NCBI GenBank assembly: GCA_024663395.1
Contig: JANFAH010000101.1
Coordinates: forward strand, 1-64,000
Length of the DNA stretch: 64,000 nt
Reading direction: 5' to 3'
DNA from: Pisolithus tinctorius
Taxonomy: Eukaryota > Basidiomycota > Agaricomycetes > Boletales > Pisolithaceae
Within the stretch, counting starts at the first letter, position 1. Every line of letters begins with the position of its first letter. The notes under the pieces were generated by a model. It worked only from the letters and a program-made list of their open reading frames with translations, ran no database searches and was not told where the DNA came from. The translations under genes were made by a program, and so were the position numbers. Positions 24,401 to 35,713 of this stretch are shown here, one piece after another.

Positions 24401-26839
24401 TTACACGGCGATATTACGCGTCGTGTCTGCGGCGAGACCTGACACCACTAAGCAAACCTGAGGATAGTCCGGTGCGTAAAGATGTGTTAACGTTGCCGTT
24501 CATCGACTGAAAGGCGTATTTGTGTCCAAGCGCGAAGCCGGTTACAGTAACTTTGTAGACTACTGCAAGGCGCGGAGAAAGGGATTTAAAGGCCTGCAGG
24601 ATTACCAACAACCCATGATCGAAGTCACCAAAATCACTGGTGTTTCAAATCATTTGAACCCGGTTTTCAAACCCTTGGCAGAACCTGCGAGGGCTGTGCC
24701 AAAATGTAGGTCAGTTGGAGCACATCAACCTACCGGAATGCTGACATTCCGCAGATCTGATCCCGGAGTTGAGCGCGAAATTTACTATTCCAGCCAGGTG
24801 ATACATTGAGTTTTGTCACCCATGGCCCGATGCCGGGTGGCTAACGTTATGGATTTCAGCACTTTTCGCACAGCTCTTTTGCTCCCGTCTGTGATGAGAA
24901 GGATTGAAGACTTTCTCATCGTGCAAGAGCTTAATGCAGAATTTTTCAATCACTCCATCCACGAAGAGTACCTGTTTAGCGCCATATCCACCCCTTCGGC
25001 CGGGTATGAAGTGGATTATGAAAGACTGGAACTTTTTGGTTGGCAGTTTCGTTAATTTTTAGTCTTGCAAAGATGTTGACTGATTCGGAGGTGACGCCTT
25101 CTTAAAATATCTTGCCTCGATTTATGTCTTCGTTATCAACCCTTCACAGCATGGAGTCTTGCATGCCACACGACAACGTATTATCAGCAACAAAGTATTG
25201 ATGCAGAGCGCTGATCGCAGTGGGTTGCCGCAGTACATTCGAGGGAAACCGTTCAGCTACAAGCTGTGGCATCCACCGAATTTCACAATAGACCCTTTGA
25301 ACGTTGCAGAACGTGAAGTCGTCGGAGATGAAACCACCACTTCTGGGCGTGTGGACACAAATAACCCGGCTACTCGTACCGATGCGGAGGACCGAGCGGG
25401 TGTTTTCCCAAATGTTCAGGAAAGAAAGAAGAAATCCCATGACGAGAGTGCAACCCAGTGGTTGGGTAGCAAGGTATCGCATGCCTTCAATTTCAGGAGT
25501 CACCCTAACCAATTCTTATGCGTAGACCATTGCTGATGTAGTGGAAGCCATTATTGGCGCGGCATATCTGTCCGGCGGGCAGGAGGCTGCTCTCCAAGCT
25601 GCAAAAGCAATGCAGGTTCCGATTCCCAATATCGAGCAATGGGATGACTTCCGTAGGAAGGCATCTCCACCCCCTTCTAATCCAACTGCACTGCTGCGTG
25701 CGGGCTCGGTCGAAGCAGTCGAAGCGATCACTGGCCGAAAAATTTCCAACGTCCGCGTCTTGGGGTGGGCACTGGTGAGTCAACACTGAAGATCACCCTT
25801 GGACGACTCGCAGAGTGTGCTGCAGGTTCACCCTTCCATTGATGGTTGTGACACTGCATACCACGAACAACTGGAGTTCATTGGCGATGCCATTCTTGAC
25901 TTCAGTGAATGAGATGTCTGTCAACGTAAAGTCGGGGACGCTAACTGTTGTTTCAGTGGTTGTTCGATATATCGTCGATCGTTACGGAAAATTGTCTCCT
26001 GGTGCAATGACAATGCTGAAGGTTGGTCCATCCCATTCGCTTCCATTAGTCTGCGTCAACTGGAGTTTCAAGGTGGCCATGGTTTCCAACTCTGCACTAG
26101 CTGCACTTTGCGTATCGTCTGGATTGTACAAACACCTCCATTATGATTCATACTCCCTGGCATGCTCGTTCGAAGCATACGTAGAGAAGGTGGAAACCCG
26201 GCGAGTGCAAGAGACGGAACTAGCCACTCAGAACGGGAGGAGCCCTGGTCAATATTGGCTCGATACTGAATCGCCCAAGGTGCGATGTGCTTGGATAGTC
26301 ACTGCATTAATTGACGTGTCACAGGCTCTATCAGACCTCGTGGAATCCATTATCGGAGCGCTGTTCATCCAAGATGGCTACCAGCCGGTGGGCGCAGAAG
26401 CCTTTTTCGACGGAGTGTTGAGGCCATTCTACGACCGACACGTCACACTCAAGACCCTCTCTCATCATCCCACCAAAATTTTGTCCGACCTGCTGCAAAA
26501 ACACGGATGCCAGCACTTTGAATTAGTGAAGGAGACGTGTGATGCCAAACAAGAAACACGATGCGATGGTGAGCTACAGGCTCTCGTGTGCGTCACGTAA
26601 ATGAACTTAAAATACGATTTGCAGTGGTTGTCCACGAAATCATTCTAGCAAGCGCTATAGCGTCTACAGTGCACGCTGCTGGCCGTGCAGCCTCACTGGC
26701 TGCTTTGGATGCGCTTGAAGGAGATACCAATTTCATGAACGGAACATGCACTTGTAGATCCAGTTCGCGGGGAAAGGGGGCGCGCAAAATGCTCCTCGAC
26801 GAGATGATGGTAGGGATAGACGTTGAAACAGTATCCTGA
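21430..26839 (+). CDS. Dicer-like ribonuclease III with degenerate helicase domain
   Basis: Cuts double-stranded RNA into siRNAs in the RNAi pathway. In order: a Ser/Lys-rich N-terminus with a bipartite-type basic signal (TKRARDSED, AKKRKC), a helicase-like half (about 21.8-23.4 kb), the Dicer dimerisation fold (DAVCALYQLVSSMPHL), a platform/PAZ-like region, RNase IIIa, RNase IIIb and a weak dsRBD. The RNase IIIa signature ERLELFGDAFLKYLAS is joined over an intron ending at about 25090; its partner motif is TIADVVEAIIGA. RNase IIIb has YHEQLEFIGDAILDF and LSDLVESIIGA. All acidic catalytic residues appear present, so cleavage should work. The helicase half lacks a GKT loop, and the DECH position reads FDMTTS (about 22308-22325). 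The late helicase block is better kept (KSLEDLDIPPALVVVRYEVH). Splicing of the first 900 bases is unresolved. Confidence 0.9.
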
Positions 26840-26960
26840 TGCTCTCCTTGCGATTAGAATATTCGCATTTAAATTTTTAGCTTGGAGGCTTTGACACAGT
26901 GTGGCAGAATATAAGTGAAATTTCCAGACGGCTACACAACCCAACTGTAACTTCAAGAGG

Positions 26961-27295
26961 TTAAGCAGCTCCAGCTTTCTTCCTGCAAAATTTCAGTATG
27001 CGGACCGACCACATGTTTCAAAACTCTCACAATTGGAAAGCAGCAGCCAAGAACGGAATGCTGAAGCCGGATATGAGGAAAGCCGAAAGCTTGAACGCGA
27101 AAGCAGCGCGTTTGTTTCCCGGGAACTGGAAGGGGAGATGCTGTGGATTTGCAAACAATAGTGAGAAAGAAAGGAGAGCAGCAACAAGTAACATCATACG
27201 TGGTATTCACCGTGGCCATGAGCGTAACGAACGGGGGCGGTTGCACGTATGCGAGCAACTTGCGAACGCAAATTTTGTGGTGCACGTGCAAGCAT
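26961..27295 (-). CDS. COX8: Cytochrome c oxidase subunit VIIc/Cox8
   Basis: Small nuclear-encoded subunit of mitochondrial complex IV. Three exons (27295-27200, 27140-27031, 26982-26961) give 228 bases and 75 residues. The N-terminus MLARAPQNLRSQVARIRATA is a typical mitochondrial presequence (Arg-rich, no acidic residues). The mature part has HLPFQFPGNKRAAF, a single transmembrane helix (SAFLISGFSIPFLAAAFQL) and the tail KKAGAA. It converges with the Dicer gene, leaving only 121 bases between stop codons. Confidence 0.88.
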
Positions 27296-27665
27296 GGTCG
27301 GTGCGCTGATACAGTACGCTAGTGGAAGTGGCAAATGGGCTGAAGGAGAGTATCGGATTACCCCGTGGGAAGGGTGTAGCGACACCACACCACGTGATCC
27401 CACTTCTGTCTCAAACTTGCTGCCAAGTTTTTGACATTGCACCAACATTGGGCAGTAGCATACCGTATACGTGCTGAGAACGCAATATGGCTTCGATTCA
27501 GGAGGCGCACGGGCCTACAATGTTCCGTGCGCGCCAGTGATGCATTGGTATCTTATCTAGGCGCTCAAGTCATAATAGAATTGGCTTCTCCCGCTGCTGC
27601 GGACGGTTAAGAAGGCGGGCGCGACCGAAGTGCCCACCTTTCCACTCCCAATCCCTTCACAATAG
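27296..27665. promoter_or_regulatory. Divergent promoter region, COX8 and aldehyde dehydrogenase
   Basis: These 370 bases separate two divergent start codons. No defined element was recognised. Confidence 0.3.
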
Positions 27666-29975
27666 ATGGCTCAGACTGTACGCATCGAGATCCCCGCCAC
27701 CGGGCGGGTCGTCGAAATCCCAACAGGGCTTTTCATCAACAATGAGTTTGTGTCGTCTGTGGACTCGCAGGAGCGCATCGAGTTTGTACACTTCCACCTG
27801 ATTCGTTCCCCCCTATCTTATCTCCATGGCAGAGTCATTAACCCAGCAACGGAAGAAACCATTTGTTCTGTCGTCGCCGGTGAGTGCAATCCGCAGCATC
27901 GTCGTCAAATCTGAGTAGTCCCCAGGGTCCAAGGAGGATATTGATGTCGCCGTCGCCGCTGCGCGCGCCGCTTATTCCACCACCTGGGGCAAGAATGTTA
28001 CGGGTTTTGAGAGATCTCGCCTGCTGAACAAGCTCGCCGATCTTATGGAGCGCGACATGCAAGTGCTTGCAGAAGTAGAAAGTCTCAACAACGGAAAGCC
28101 TGTTAAAATTGCAAGGTAAAGTACGGTCACATCACCAAAATCACTCTTTTGACGCCTCCTCAGAGACTTCGACATTGGTGACAGCATTCAGTGTCTACGG
28201 TACTATGCCGGGTGGGCAGACAAAATCGTGGGCCAAGTGAGTGTGTTTCATGAAGTTTTGTGAGAAGTTCACGCGCCACTGTTAGACTATCGAAGTGGAT
28301 AACAGAACCAAGATGGCTTTCACAAGGCACGAGCCAATCGGCGTTTGCGGCCAGATGTGAGTGGTTTTAGTTTTGCCGTTGTAGTTCGGCTCATCTTGTC
28401 GTACAGCATTCCTTGGAATTACCCCATCAACATGTGGTAAGGGCTTCTCGGTGTTTCATTTAACAGCATTGCGTCACTAACGCGAGAATAGGGCGTGGAA
28501 AGTCGCTCCCGCCCTTGCATGCGGGTGTACCATTGTCATGAAACCTTCTGAATTAACCCCTCTGACGGCCCTCATGTTGTCCAAGTTGATCGCCGAAGCT
28601 GGGTGAAGCGCCTGGTCTCGTTTCTTTATTACGTAGCTCATACAGCATTATAAGGTTTCCCCCAGGTGTGGTGAATACCGTACCCTCGCTGGGACCTATC
28701 GGTGGCGCAGCCCTTTCACATCACATGGATGTTGACAAAGTGGCGTTCACCGGATCGACTCTAACGGGTCGTAAAATTATGGAGGCTGCAGCCAAAAGTA
28801 ACTTGAAAAAGGCATGCCATATTCGCGAGGTGGCCAACGTTGAAGTGGTGTGTTAACACTTATTCCTTGCACAGGTATCACTGGAGCTGGGTGGCAAATC
28901 TCCCCATATCATTTTTGAGTCGGCAAATCTCGACCAAGCGGCCAATTGGGCATGTCTTGGTATCCTATACAATACTGGCCAGGACTGCACAGCTGGTTCT
29001 AGGCTATACGTCCAAGACACCATATACGATAAATTCTTGGCCCTTTTGGTGGACAAGGCAAAGCAACTTGTGATTGGTGACGGTTTTGATGAGAAGAGCG
29101 GAGGTGGCCCCGTGGTGAGTTTATTAACAATAACACACGTATGCGACAGTTGATCATGTCCAACCTCACGTTAGGTATCCAAAGCGCAATATGACAAGAT
29201 ATGGAGCTACATTGAGAGTGGGAAGTCACATGGGGCAAGACTGGTGCTTGGTGGCGAAAAGCGCCGTGGAAAAGGTTTCTTTGTGGATCCGACTAGTGAG
29301 TGTGTTCGATTTCCGCGCCTCCTGCGGATGCTCATTGGGATCCAGTTTTCACGGACGTGACGCCGGATATGAGGATAGTATGGCCGTTTCACTCCTAGCC
29401 GATGATGTCCACGTTAATATGGACCCACATAGGTTCGAGATGAGGTAAACCTTGAGGAATTGGCCCGCATTCTAGGTGACGCTCTGTTCCATAGATTTTT
29501 GGGCCCGTTTTGTCAGTTGGCCGATTCAAAACCGAAGAAGAAGCGATCTCCCTTGCGAACGATACAAGCTATGGTCTTGGCGCCGGTCTCCATTCAAGTA
29601 TGTCAGCAGCAATGTCGTAGCGGCTTGCGCTCACCCGTGCAATGTTGGAACTCCAGCGGATGCTAACCAATGCATGAGAGTTTCCTCCGCGTTGGAAGCG
29701 GGAACTGTAAGCGAGGATTCTGGGCACGCACTAACAGAATTAGTTTAACGACCCAACAACCCTAGGTTTGGATCAATCAGTATAATATCCTGGGCAACAA
29801 TATCCCATTTGGCGGGAAAAAACAAAGTGGAATTGGTAAAACACTTCCGGTCTTTCCCATTACATGCTGAATAATGAAAACAGGTCGCGAGCTCGGCAGC
29901 TATGCGCTCAAAGAGTATACAGAAGTTAAGGCCGTACACTGGAACTTTGGCGAGCAAGCAGACTGGCCGTTGTGA
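27666..29975 (+). CDS. Aldehyde dehydrogenase (NAD(P)-dependent)
   Basis: Oxidises aldehydes to acids. Sixteen exons sum to 1515 bases and 504 residues, the usual family length. Motifs are [34 protein letters not shown], the general-base LELGGKSP (glutamate) and the nucleophile [14 protein letters not shown] (cysteine). Later come [11 protein letters not shown] and [16 protein letters not shown]. There is no targeting signal, so cytosolic ALDH is likely. Splicing features: a 12-base exon at 29433-29444 encodes VRDE, and the intron 28812-28874 uses a GC donor (AAG then GCATGC), needed to give SNLKKVSLELGG. If a GT donor eight codons later were used instead, a short peptide would be inserted before VSLELGG. 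Substrate preference cannot be read from the sequence. Confidence 0.93.
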
Positions 29976-31640
29976 TTCAGAAATTGTTTGGTTTTCTAGG
30001 ACATGAACGGAAGCGTGTAGGTTGTCTTGTGTTCGACTGTGTAAACTAGTATGGTGTAAATCGACGAGTTACCAAACTGCGAACTTGTGGATCTCATCCC
30101 TCTAAATCAGGTGTTTTTCCGTCTTGGGAATGGTCGATCATGCCCAACACCTGTATTATATGCCCACCTCGAGGATTACTCCCGTTTACACAGGAATGTG
30201 GGCTGGGAGTAATAAATGATGTGCTCCATGAGTAGACGCATGTTGTCTGTGGGGGCTAGGGTTGTGCCATCCAAGTTTGATGCAACTCACAGGACAGGGA
30301 TATTGTATACGCATGGAAGCTATCTTTCTGCCTACATGGAGGCTGCACGTCCGAAGCACGGGCGGGCACTTGGAAGCCTAAATATGCTAGTTATGGGTTT
30401 CAGCAATCACGGAGAGAACGGAATCAGTAATTCTTCAGTTACGCCAGCACAAAGAATCTTCCTAATACTTAAAGGTTGAGGGGACACCGATTTTCAGTCC
30501 TGTGGTGCATCCCACCCAGAACTACGGGCTAGGCCAAGGCAGGAGGGCCATAATGGAACAGCCGATCGCTCAGCAAGGATCCACTGCATTGCATCCGTTA
30601 TCCTGAAACAAACAATTAGGATCGCGTGGGCAGAAGGAGACGTTTCATACCATCCAGGAAAAGTACACGAAGCTGCCGCGAATAAGTTGTTTCCGTGTCG
30701 TGAATCATCCGCGAGTGACTTTATTGGTGTTAGAGGAAACGTGTCCGTATGAGTGAGGAAAAGACGTCTGGAACCAACGTGTGGCTTGAGGAAGAAGGGA
30801 GGGGGAAAAGTACAGGAGCACAAATCGATTAAACACGTTTCAAATTTCCGCGTAGCGAGGGCAATACTCGCATGATCCGTAATCTAGATACATGAGGGCA
30901 GGCGATCGTATAGCGCGACTGACATAGAACACGTCCTCAGAGTCAGGATAGCTGAGGATAGCTAACCCACAAACGCAACCGCTGGCAAAGTCGCGAATTC
31001 CACTGGTGGTAGTCGGCGCTGACGCCACAACAAATGTTTCGGTGCCGCCCTTCCTTAGCCTTTTATGCCGAAGGGTTCGGACGGACCACGAATGGAGGGG
31101 GGGACATCACCTGACAGCTCAGAAGGGAAGAGTATGCTGGACCATATTCGCAACCAGAACCTCTTGCATGGTACACCAGTGGAAAGGGAGGGTATGACAC
31201 TCTGGGCACCAAGGGACCGACGGCGACTAACTTAACTTAGGGCGTAGGAATGGTATAGCCACGCCTTCATGTACCTGAATTGCCGGCGGTACAAAGCTCA
31301 AGCGCTCATTCCGGACTCTGTTTCGCGCAGGAACATTGATTAAAAGAAAACATTGTATGTACGCTACGTATCAACGAACTACAGTCGAGAGTCCAGAAGA
31401 AATAAAATTAAGAGAGGCGAAAAAAAATGTCCGCCATGTCCCAGGGCGCTATAGTAATTCAAAGCACAGGTCCTGCGGACCTACATGAAAATCAGGTGGA
31501 TGGGAAATGCATGGGATAAGCGTGGTCCCCTCTGAGTTCGCTGAATTAGGCAAAGTACTGTCCTGCAGTGGCGAGGGAAGCGTCAGCGCCGAACACTATC
31601 ACCTGTATGATGGTGTCAAAAGCCACGAACATTGCCTAAA
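29976..31640. other. 1.7 kb without a supportable gene
   Basis: This follows the aldehyde dehydrogenase and lies downstream of the Zn2Cys6 gene, so the two converge. Short open frames occur, but none has intron-consistent extension or a known motif. A poly-A-like run at 31421-31428 may belong to the 3' region of the Zn2Cys6 gene. Confidence 0.35.
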
Positions 31641-32461
31641 TCAAAGAACTGACGCTTCTGGGAGAGATGAGGGGTCAGTTTGAGAGGCCCATTGCTCAGC
31701 ATATCCGATTTCGTATTGGCCGTCGTCTGGAGGGTTCACACCCCACGGGATGGGAGTTACGTAGCTGCGTCATCGTTTCAATAAAGTGCCACAAGCATTT
31801 CGCTGGTGCATGGACTTACTAGCCTGAGGGAAGCGAGGGGTCATACTGAGGAACAGTCCCATACAACAGCATGTCTTGAGGATTGGCAACCGGGGAACTT
31901 TGAGGCGTCAGACCATTCAGATGGTCGAAGGGCAAGTACCTGCACGATTAATCTTCATTTAACTAGAAGTCATCTCAGGAGAATAGTTATTTACCATCCT
32001 AATTGGTCGTCCGCGACAACGCGAGCATCCTGATGGAAGCGGTGCTGGACGTCAGCGTATTCGGTAATGCCGCGCGGTTGGCCGGCCTGCATATCTTGCG
32101 ATACAGGTCGAACACCAGTACTAGCTCCAAGTTGCGTCTGGTGCATCGAGGCATTTTCGGTAGGTCGGGATGCCGGGGACGCAGAAGCTTCCGCATCCGC
32201 CGGCTGATGTGTACCTGACCGACTACACCTGAGAGCTCTAGTTGAACAGCGGTGACAAGACTGTTGCCCCTCATCATAAACACACTAAGACAGCGAAGAC
32301 GTTACACACTAGTAAAGGAAGATCACAGGCTACCTTACTTTGATGTGTGCTTTCTTGCATGCAGAGCAAGCGTTACGACATTTGTGTCGCATCTGAATTG
32401 GAGGAGAGAATGGGAAGTGCTTGTCGAGTTTGTGAGCGGCGGGCTGACGGGGATGATGCAT
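31641..32461 (-). CDS. Small Zn(II)2Cys6 DNA-binding protein
   Basis: Fungal-specific transcription-factor class. Four exons (32461-32339, 32284-31995, 31939-31820, 31764-31641; introns 54, 55 and 55 bases) total 657 bases and 218 residues. The zinc cluster is split by the first intron and fully conserved: Cys at positions of CSAC, KKAHIK, C, then eight residues, CHRC, STRALR, C, i.e. CX2CX6CX8CX2CX6C. It starts MHHPRQPAAHKLDKHFPFSP. The rest is polar, Gln/Pro/Ser-rich, with GWYLPFDHLNGLTPQSSP and a Tyr/Pro-rich end, and finishes LPEASVL. There is no fungal-specific middle homology domain, so it is far shorter than classical Gal4-type activators. It likely binds CGG-type half sites; targets are unknown. 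Confidence 0.82.
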
Positions 32462-32995
32462 CGGCGCAGTGGTCGAGAAATCTGAGGGGAAAGCGGCGGC
32501 AGACAGTCGTAGCTATATAGGAGATGAAAAATCCTGGATTTTACAGGTCAGTACTAGGTCAGTGCAAAACCACCCAGCGAGCGGCGCGGTACGACAGCAC
32601 GACGAACACGATCACTTGATCGAGATCGTCTCAAAATGTGATTTGGGAGGCCATTCTGATTTGTGACAATCTGAGCGTAGGGAGCAGCACATTAATGAAG
32701 TATTGTGTGAGTGAGTGTTGGCCTGCGCTCCACAATACTCGTCACCGGAGGGGAACGATAAATGTTTTCTTCCGATGGCAAGGCTTCGGTCATTGTCAGC
32801 CCTTCCCAGCAAATGTCACACGAGCACGTTGAAAGCATCAACTACATCATCACTTCACTTACGAAGACATCGACATTGTAGCACAAACACACCGCCCTTT
32901 GTAGTTCGTCTGCCGAAATGTGGAAAGAGCACTTAGCAAAGCAGCTGCCAGAACGAGGAAGTGAAACACGACGCACGTAAAAATACATATCATAT
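32462..32995. other. Gap between PRE8 and the Zn2Cys6 gene
   Basis: Contains the promoter of the Zn2Cys6 gene and the 3' end of PRE8, both on the minus strand. No other feature was recognised. Confidence 0.35.
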
Positions 32996-33978
32996 TCACA
33001 GCGCCAAATAATCTTTGACTTCCTCTTCACTCAACTTACGGAAAGTAGGTCTTGGCCGCCCAGTCCCTCCACCACGTGTTTCCGCCTGGAGTTCTTCCAC
33101 GGTGGGAACCGTGACTACGCCAATCTCTATCGTCTTCTCGGTCATCTGCCCTTCAAAACCTTCCTTCAACGTGAGGAGGGCGGTGTGGATTGCATCCTCC
33201 AAGCTGATATCATCATTGTATCTTTACGTCAAAAAGTAAGCGTTGACATGCATGTGATCGGCGCTGGATAAGACGTACCGCTTTTCCAAGAACGTCTTCG
33301 CATTTACCATATTTTTACCTATGGCACTTGCCTTCCACGCCCAGAAAGATCCTGATGGATCAACTTGGTATAGACTAGGACCGCGATGGATGTCCCATCC
33401 CGCGACAAGTAATGACACGCCGAATGGCCGCACGCCACTATGAAAAAAATGTGTTCGCCTGAGCGTGCAACGCGTGTAGGGACATGCCAACCATACCCAG
33501 ACTGCGTGGCTTGCTGCATAACCGTGGCTATTTCCTGCGTCAAAACTTTCGTGGGCGGATATTCACCATACACCTTCCAATATGCCTGAGCGCTTTTTCG
33601 TGCACGAGCAATTAATATACGAAAATCGGGACCCATGCCAGAGTACACGATTCCAATGTTCGGGCATACCACCGCCACCTTCTCGATCATGGAATCGTCT
33701 ATAAGTATGGACGAAGATTTCTTCTCCGTGGCAATAACAATCCCGTTGGATGCTATGTGAGATAAGAACTGTGTTGAGGCGGGACATTACAAAAATTGGA
33801 TACCTTTGATTCCAAGGCTTGTGGTACCCTGCGACACAGCAGCCAGGGCATGTTCGATCTGCACCAACTTCCCGCTCGGTGAGAAGACAGTAAGGGAATA
33901 ACTGAAGAGGATTGAGAACAGCATCAAAGATAAGACGTATTAGTGCTACCTATATGCGCCGCCCTCTGCGCTGGCCAT
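32996..33978 (-). CDS. PRE8: 20S proteasome subunit alpha 2
   Basis: Outer-ring structural subunit of the 20S proteasome. Five exons (33978-33950, 33901-33804, 33752-33497, 33437-33279, 33221-32996) total 768 bases and 255 residues. It begins [20 protein letters not shown], with the alpha-type motif [19 protein letters not shown]. Then come [47 protein letters not shown] and [17 protein letters not shown]. The C-terminus has a short acidic tail ending KDYLAL. The 29-base first exon and its GT-AG intron reconstruct the conserved N-terminus that gates the pore. Confidence 0.96.
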
Positions 33979-34507
33979 CGTCGAAAGGTTCGCGTGAAGA
34001 ACTACTGATAGTACAAGACGTGATTATGGTGCTAAGTCGAACGCGCGTTCCATTACGCGTCCGTGTTGACATTTGTTTTGCAAGCGCCTTTAAATCAAAT
34101 AGTAGCAAACAAAAAACATTGCTTCCTGTTACGAATCGCCGTCCGCCCGATGACCTACGCTCGCTGCCATTGTTATGCTTAAAAATTCCAGAAACATGAT
34201 GTTATGCCACAAAGTTTGATGCATGTGGGCTCCTTCAGTTCTTTTCTTCTCTTTTGTTTCTGTTGTAGTCTTAGACGTGCTTCTCTGACAAAAAGAACAC
34301 ATCGGATTCATCACGCCTTGCGAATATGTACCAGATCATATAAAAATGCGCGAGAGGCTCGTAACTTCAGCGACACAACTCATGTGCAATACCGGATACT
34401 GTACATCTCCATGATCGTTCCTTCAGCCTTTTCTCAATCCATCACTGCGTAGGGAAAGGGGTTGTTCTCAGATACGGCTGCTCGACGAGACGTTATTCGT
34501 AGCAATC
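33979..34507. other. Gap upstream of PRE8
   Basis: Promoter of PRE8 and 3' region of the peroxiredoxin gene. No proteasome-associated control element (GGTGGCAAA) was seen in a quick scan of both strands. Confidence 0.3.
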
Positions 34508-35429
34508 CTAGTTTTGTGCAGAACCACGCACCTTATGGACCGTCACTTGAGGGAATAACACCTTGGCCTGCTCGGTAGAGACAGCCGGGTGAACGATAAC
34601 ATCATCACCCTTCTTCCAGTTCACCGGTGTAGTTATCCGGTACTTGTCACCAAGTTGCAATGCTAATGAATAGTCATGTAAGGTTACATGATGATTGCAA
34701 CGAGCAAATGCTTACAGTCAACGACGCTGATCACCATAAAGTTAACATCCTTTCTAACAAGGCACCGGATCACTTACCGCAAAACCTCGTCAAAGTTGCG
34801 GCCGGTAGAAGCAGGGTAAGAAATCGTGAGCCGGATGACCTTCTTGGGGTCGATCACGAAGACTGTGCGAATCTATTGCGGATGAGCGCTGATTGTAATC
34901 GACACCTCCGATGTGTAAACGAACCGTGAAAGGAAGGCCCTTTGCATCACGGTTGGTAGCATCCTGTTCATCAAGCATGTCATAAAGCGTCGAAATTCTC
35001 CTATCCTCGTCGGCGATCTACATTAGATAGCATCATGAAACAGCGCTGGGTTAGGGAAGGGCGTTGAACACGCACAATAGGGAACTGGACGTCGGTTGGA
35101 CCAAATTTAGCACCGTATTCATTGATGTCCTGAATCCAACTGTTGTGGTCTTGAAGGTTATTAGCGGAGATTCCGATGACCCTGACGTTCCGCTTTGCAA
35201 AGTCATCTGCGCGACGGGCGACCTCACCGAGTTCGGTGGTGCAGACAGGAGTAAAGTCGCCAGGGTGCGAGAACAAGATAACCTTATAGAAGTTGTTAAT
35301 GAAGTACTCGAGGGCTAACGCGTACACACATACCCATGAATCCCCAATAAACTCGTGGAACTTGATAGGACCTGCAGTTGTTTCTGCCTCAAAGTCAGGG
35401 GCGATACTTCCGAGACGGAGGGAAGGCAT
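34508..35429 (-). CDS. PRX1: 1-Cys peroxiredoxin (Prx6 type)
   Basis: Reduces hydrogen and lipid peroxides. Six exons (35429-35334, 35282-35076, 35017-34925, 34872-34778, 34726-34716, 34662-34508) total 657 bases and 218 residues. The peroxidatic cysteine lies in [16 protein letters not shown]. Later motifs are [20 protein letters not shown] and [20 protein letters not shown], typical of the Prx6/Prx1p C-terminal domain. There is no resolving cysteine of the 2-Cys type. The 11-base exon encodes RVVDS with its flanks and restores the conserved join between EVLR and LQLGDKYR. The N-terminus [13 protein letters not shown] shows no clear presequence, so a cytosolic form is more likely than the mitochondrial one of yeast. 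Confidence 0.94.
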
Positions 35430-35713
35430 GGTACGGGCGTTATCTGTGAGAAAGAAAGAAAAAGAACAAGATTCCAAGTTGTGACACTTGAATTACCCCG
35501 CACCCCTTTATACTCTTGGGCGCAAACGATTAGAGGGGCATCAAACAAGAATGGTTAACTATTGCGCCTTCCTTTCTCACGTGCAACTCATGTCCAGTGT
35601 TATCGCTTGCAACGAAAAATTGTGTTATTCTGAGGTGATATTTAAAAAAATAACAAAATGTCAGAAGCCGGCAGATATTCTGCGTGGGATGATGTTGCCA
35701 TCCGGAAGCATTT

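Noticed and set aside
30216..30823. Open frames on both strands at 30.2-30.8 kb
   Set aside because: Unconnected frames without intron-consistent extension or recognisable protein text.
29976..31640. Transposon or long non-coding RNA in the 1.7-kb gap
   Set aside because: No terminal repeats, target duplications or transposase-like text were seen; RNA genes cannot be judged by eye here.
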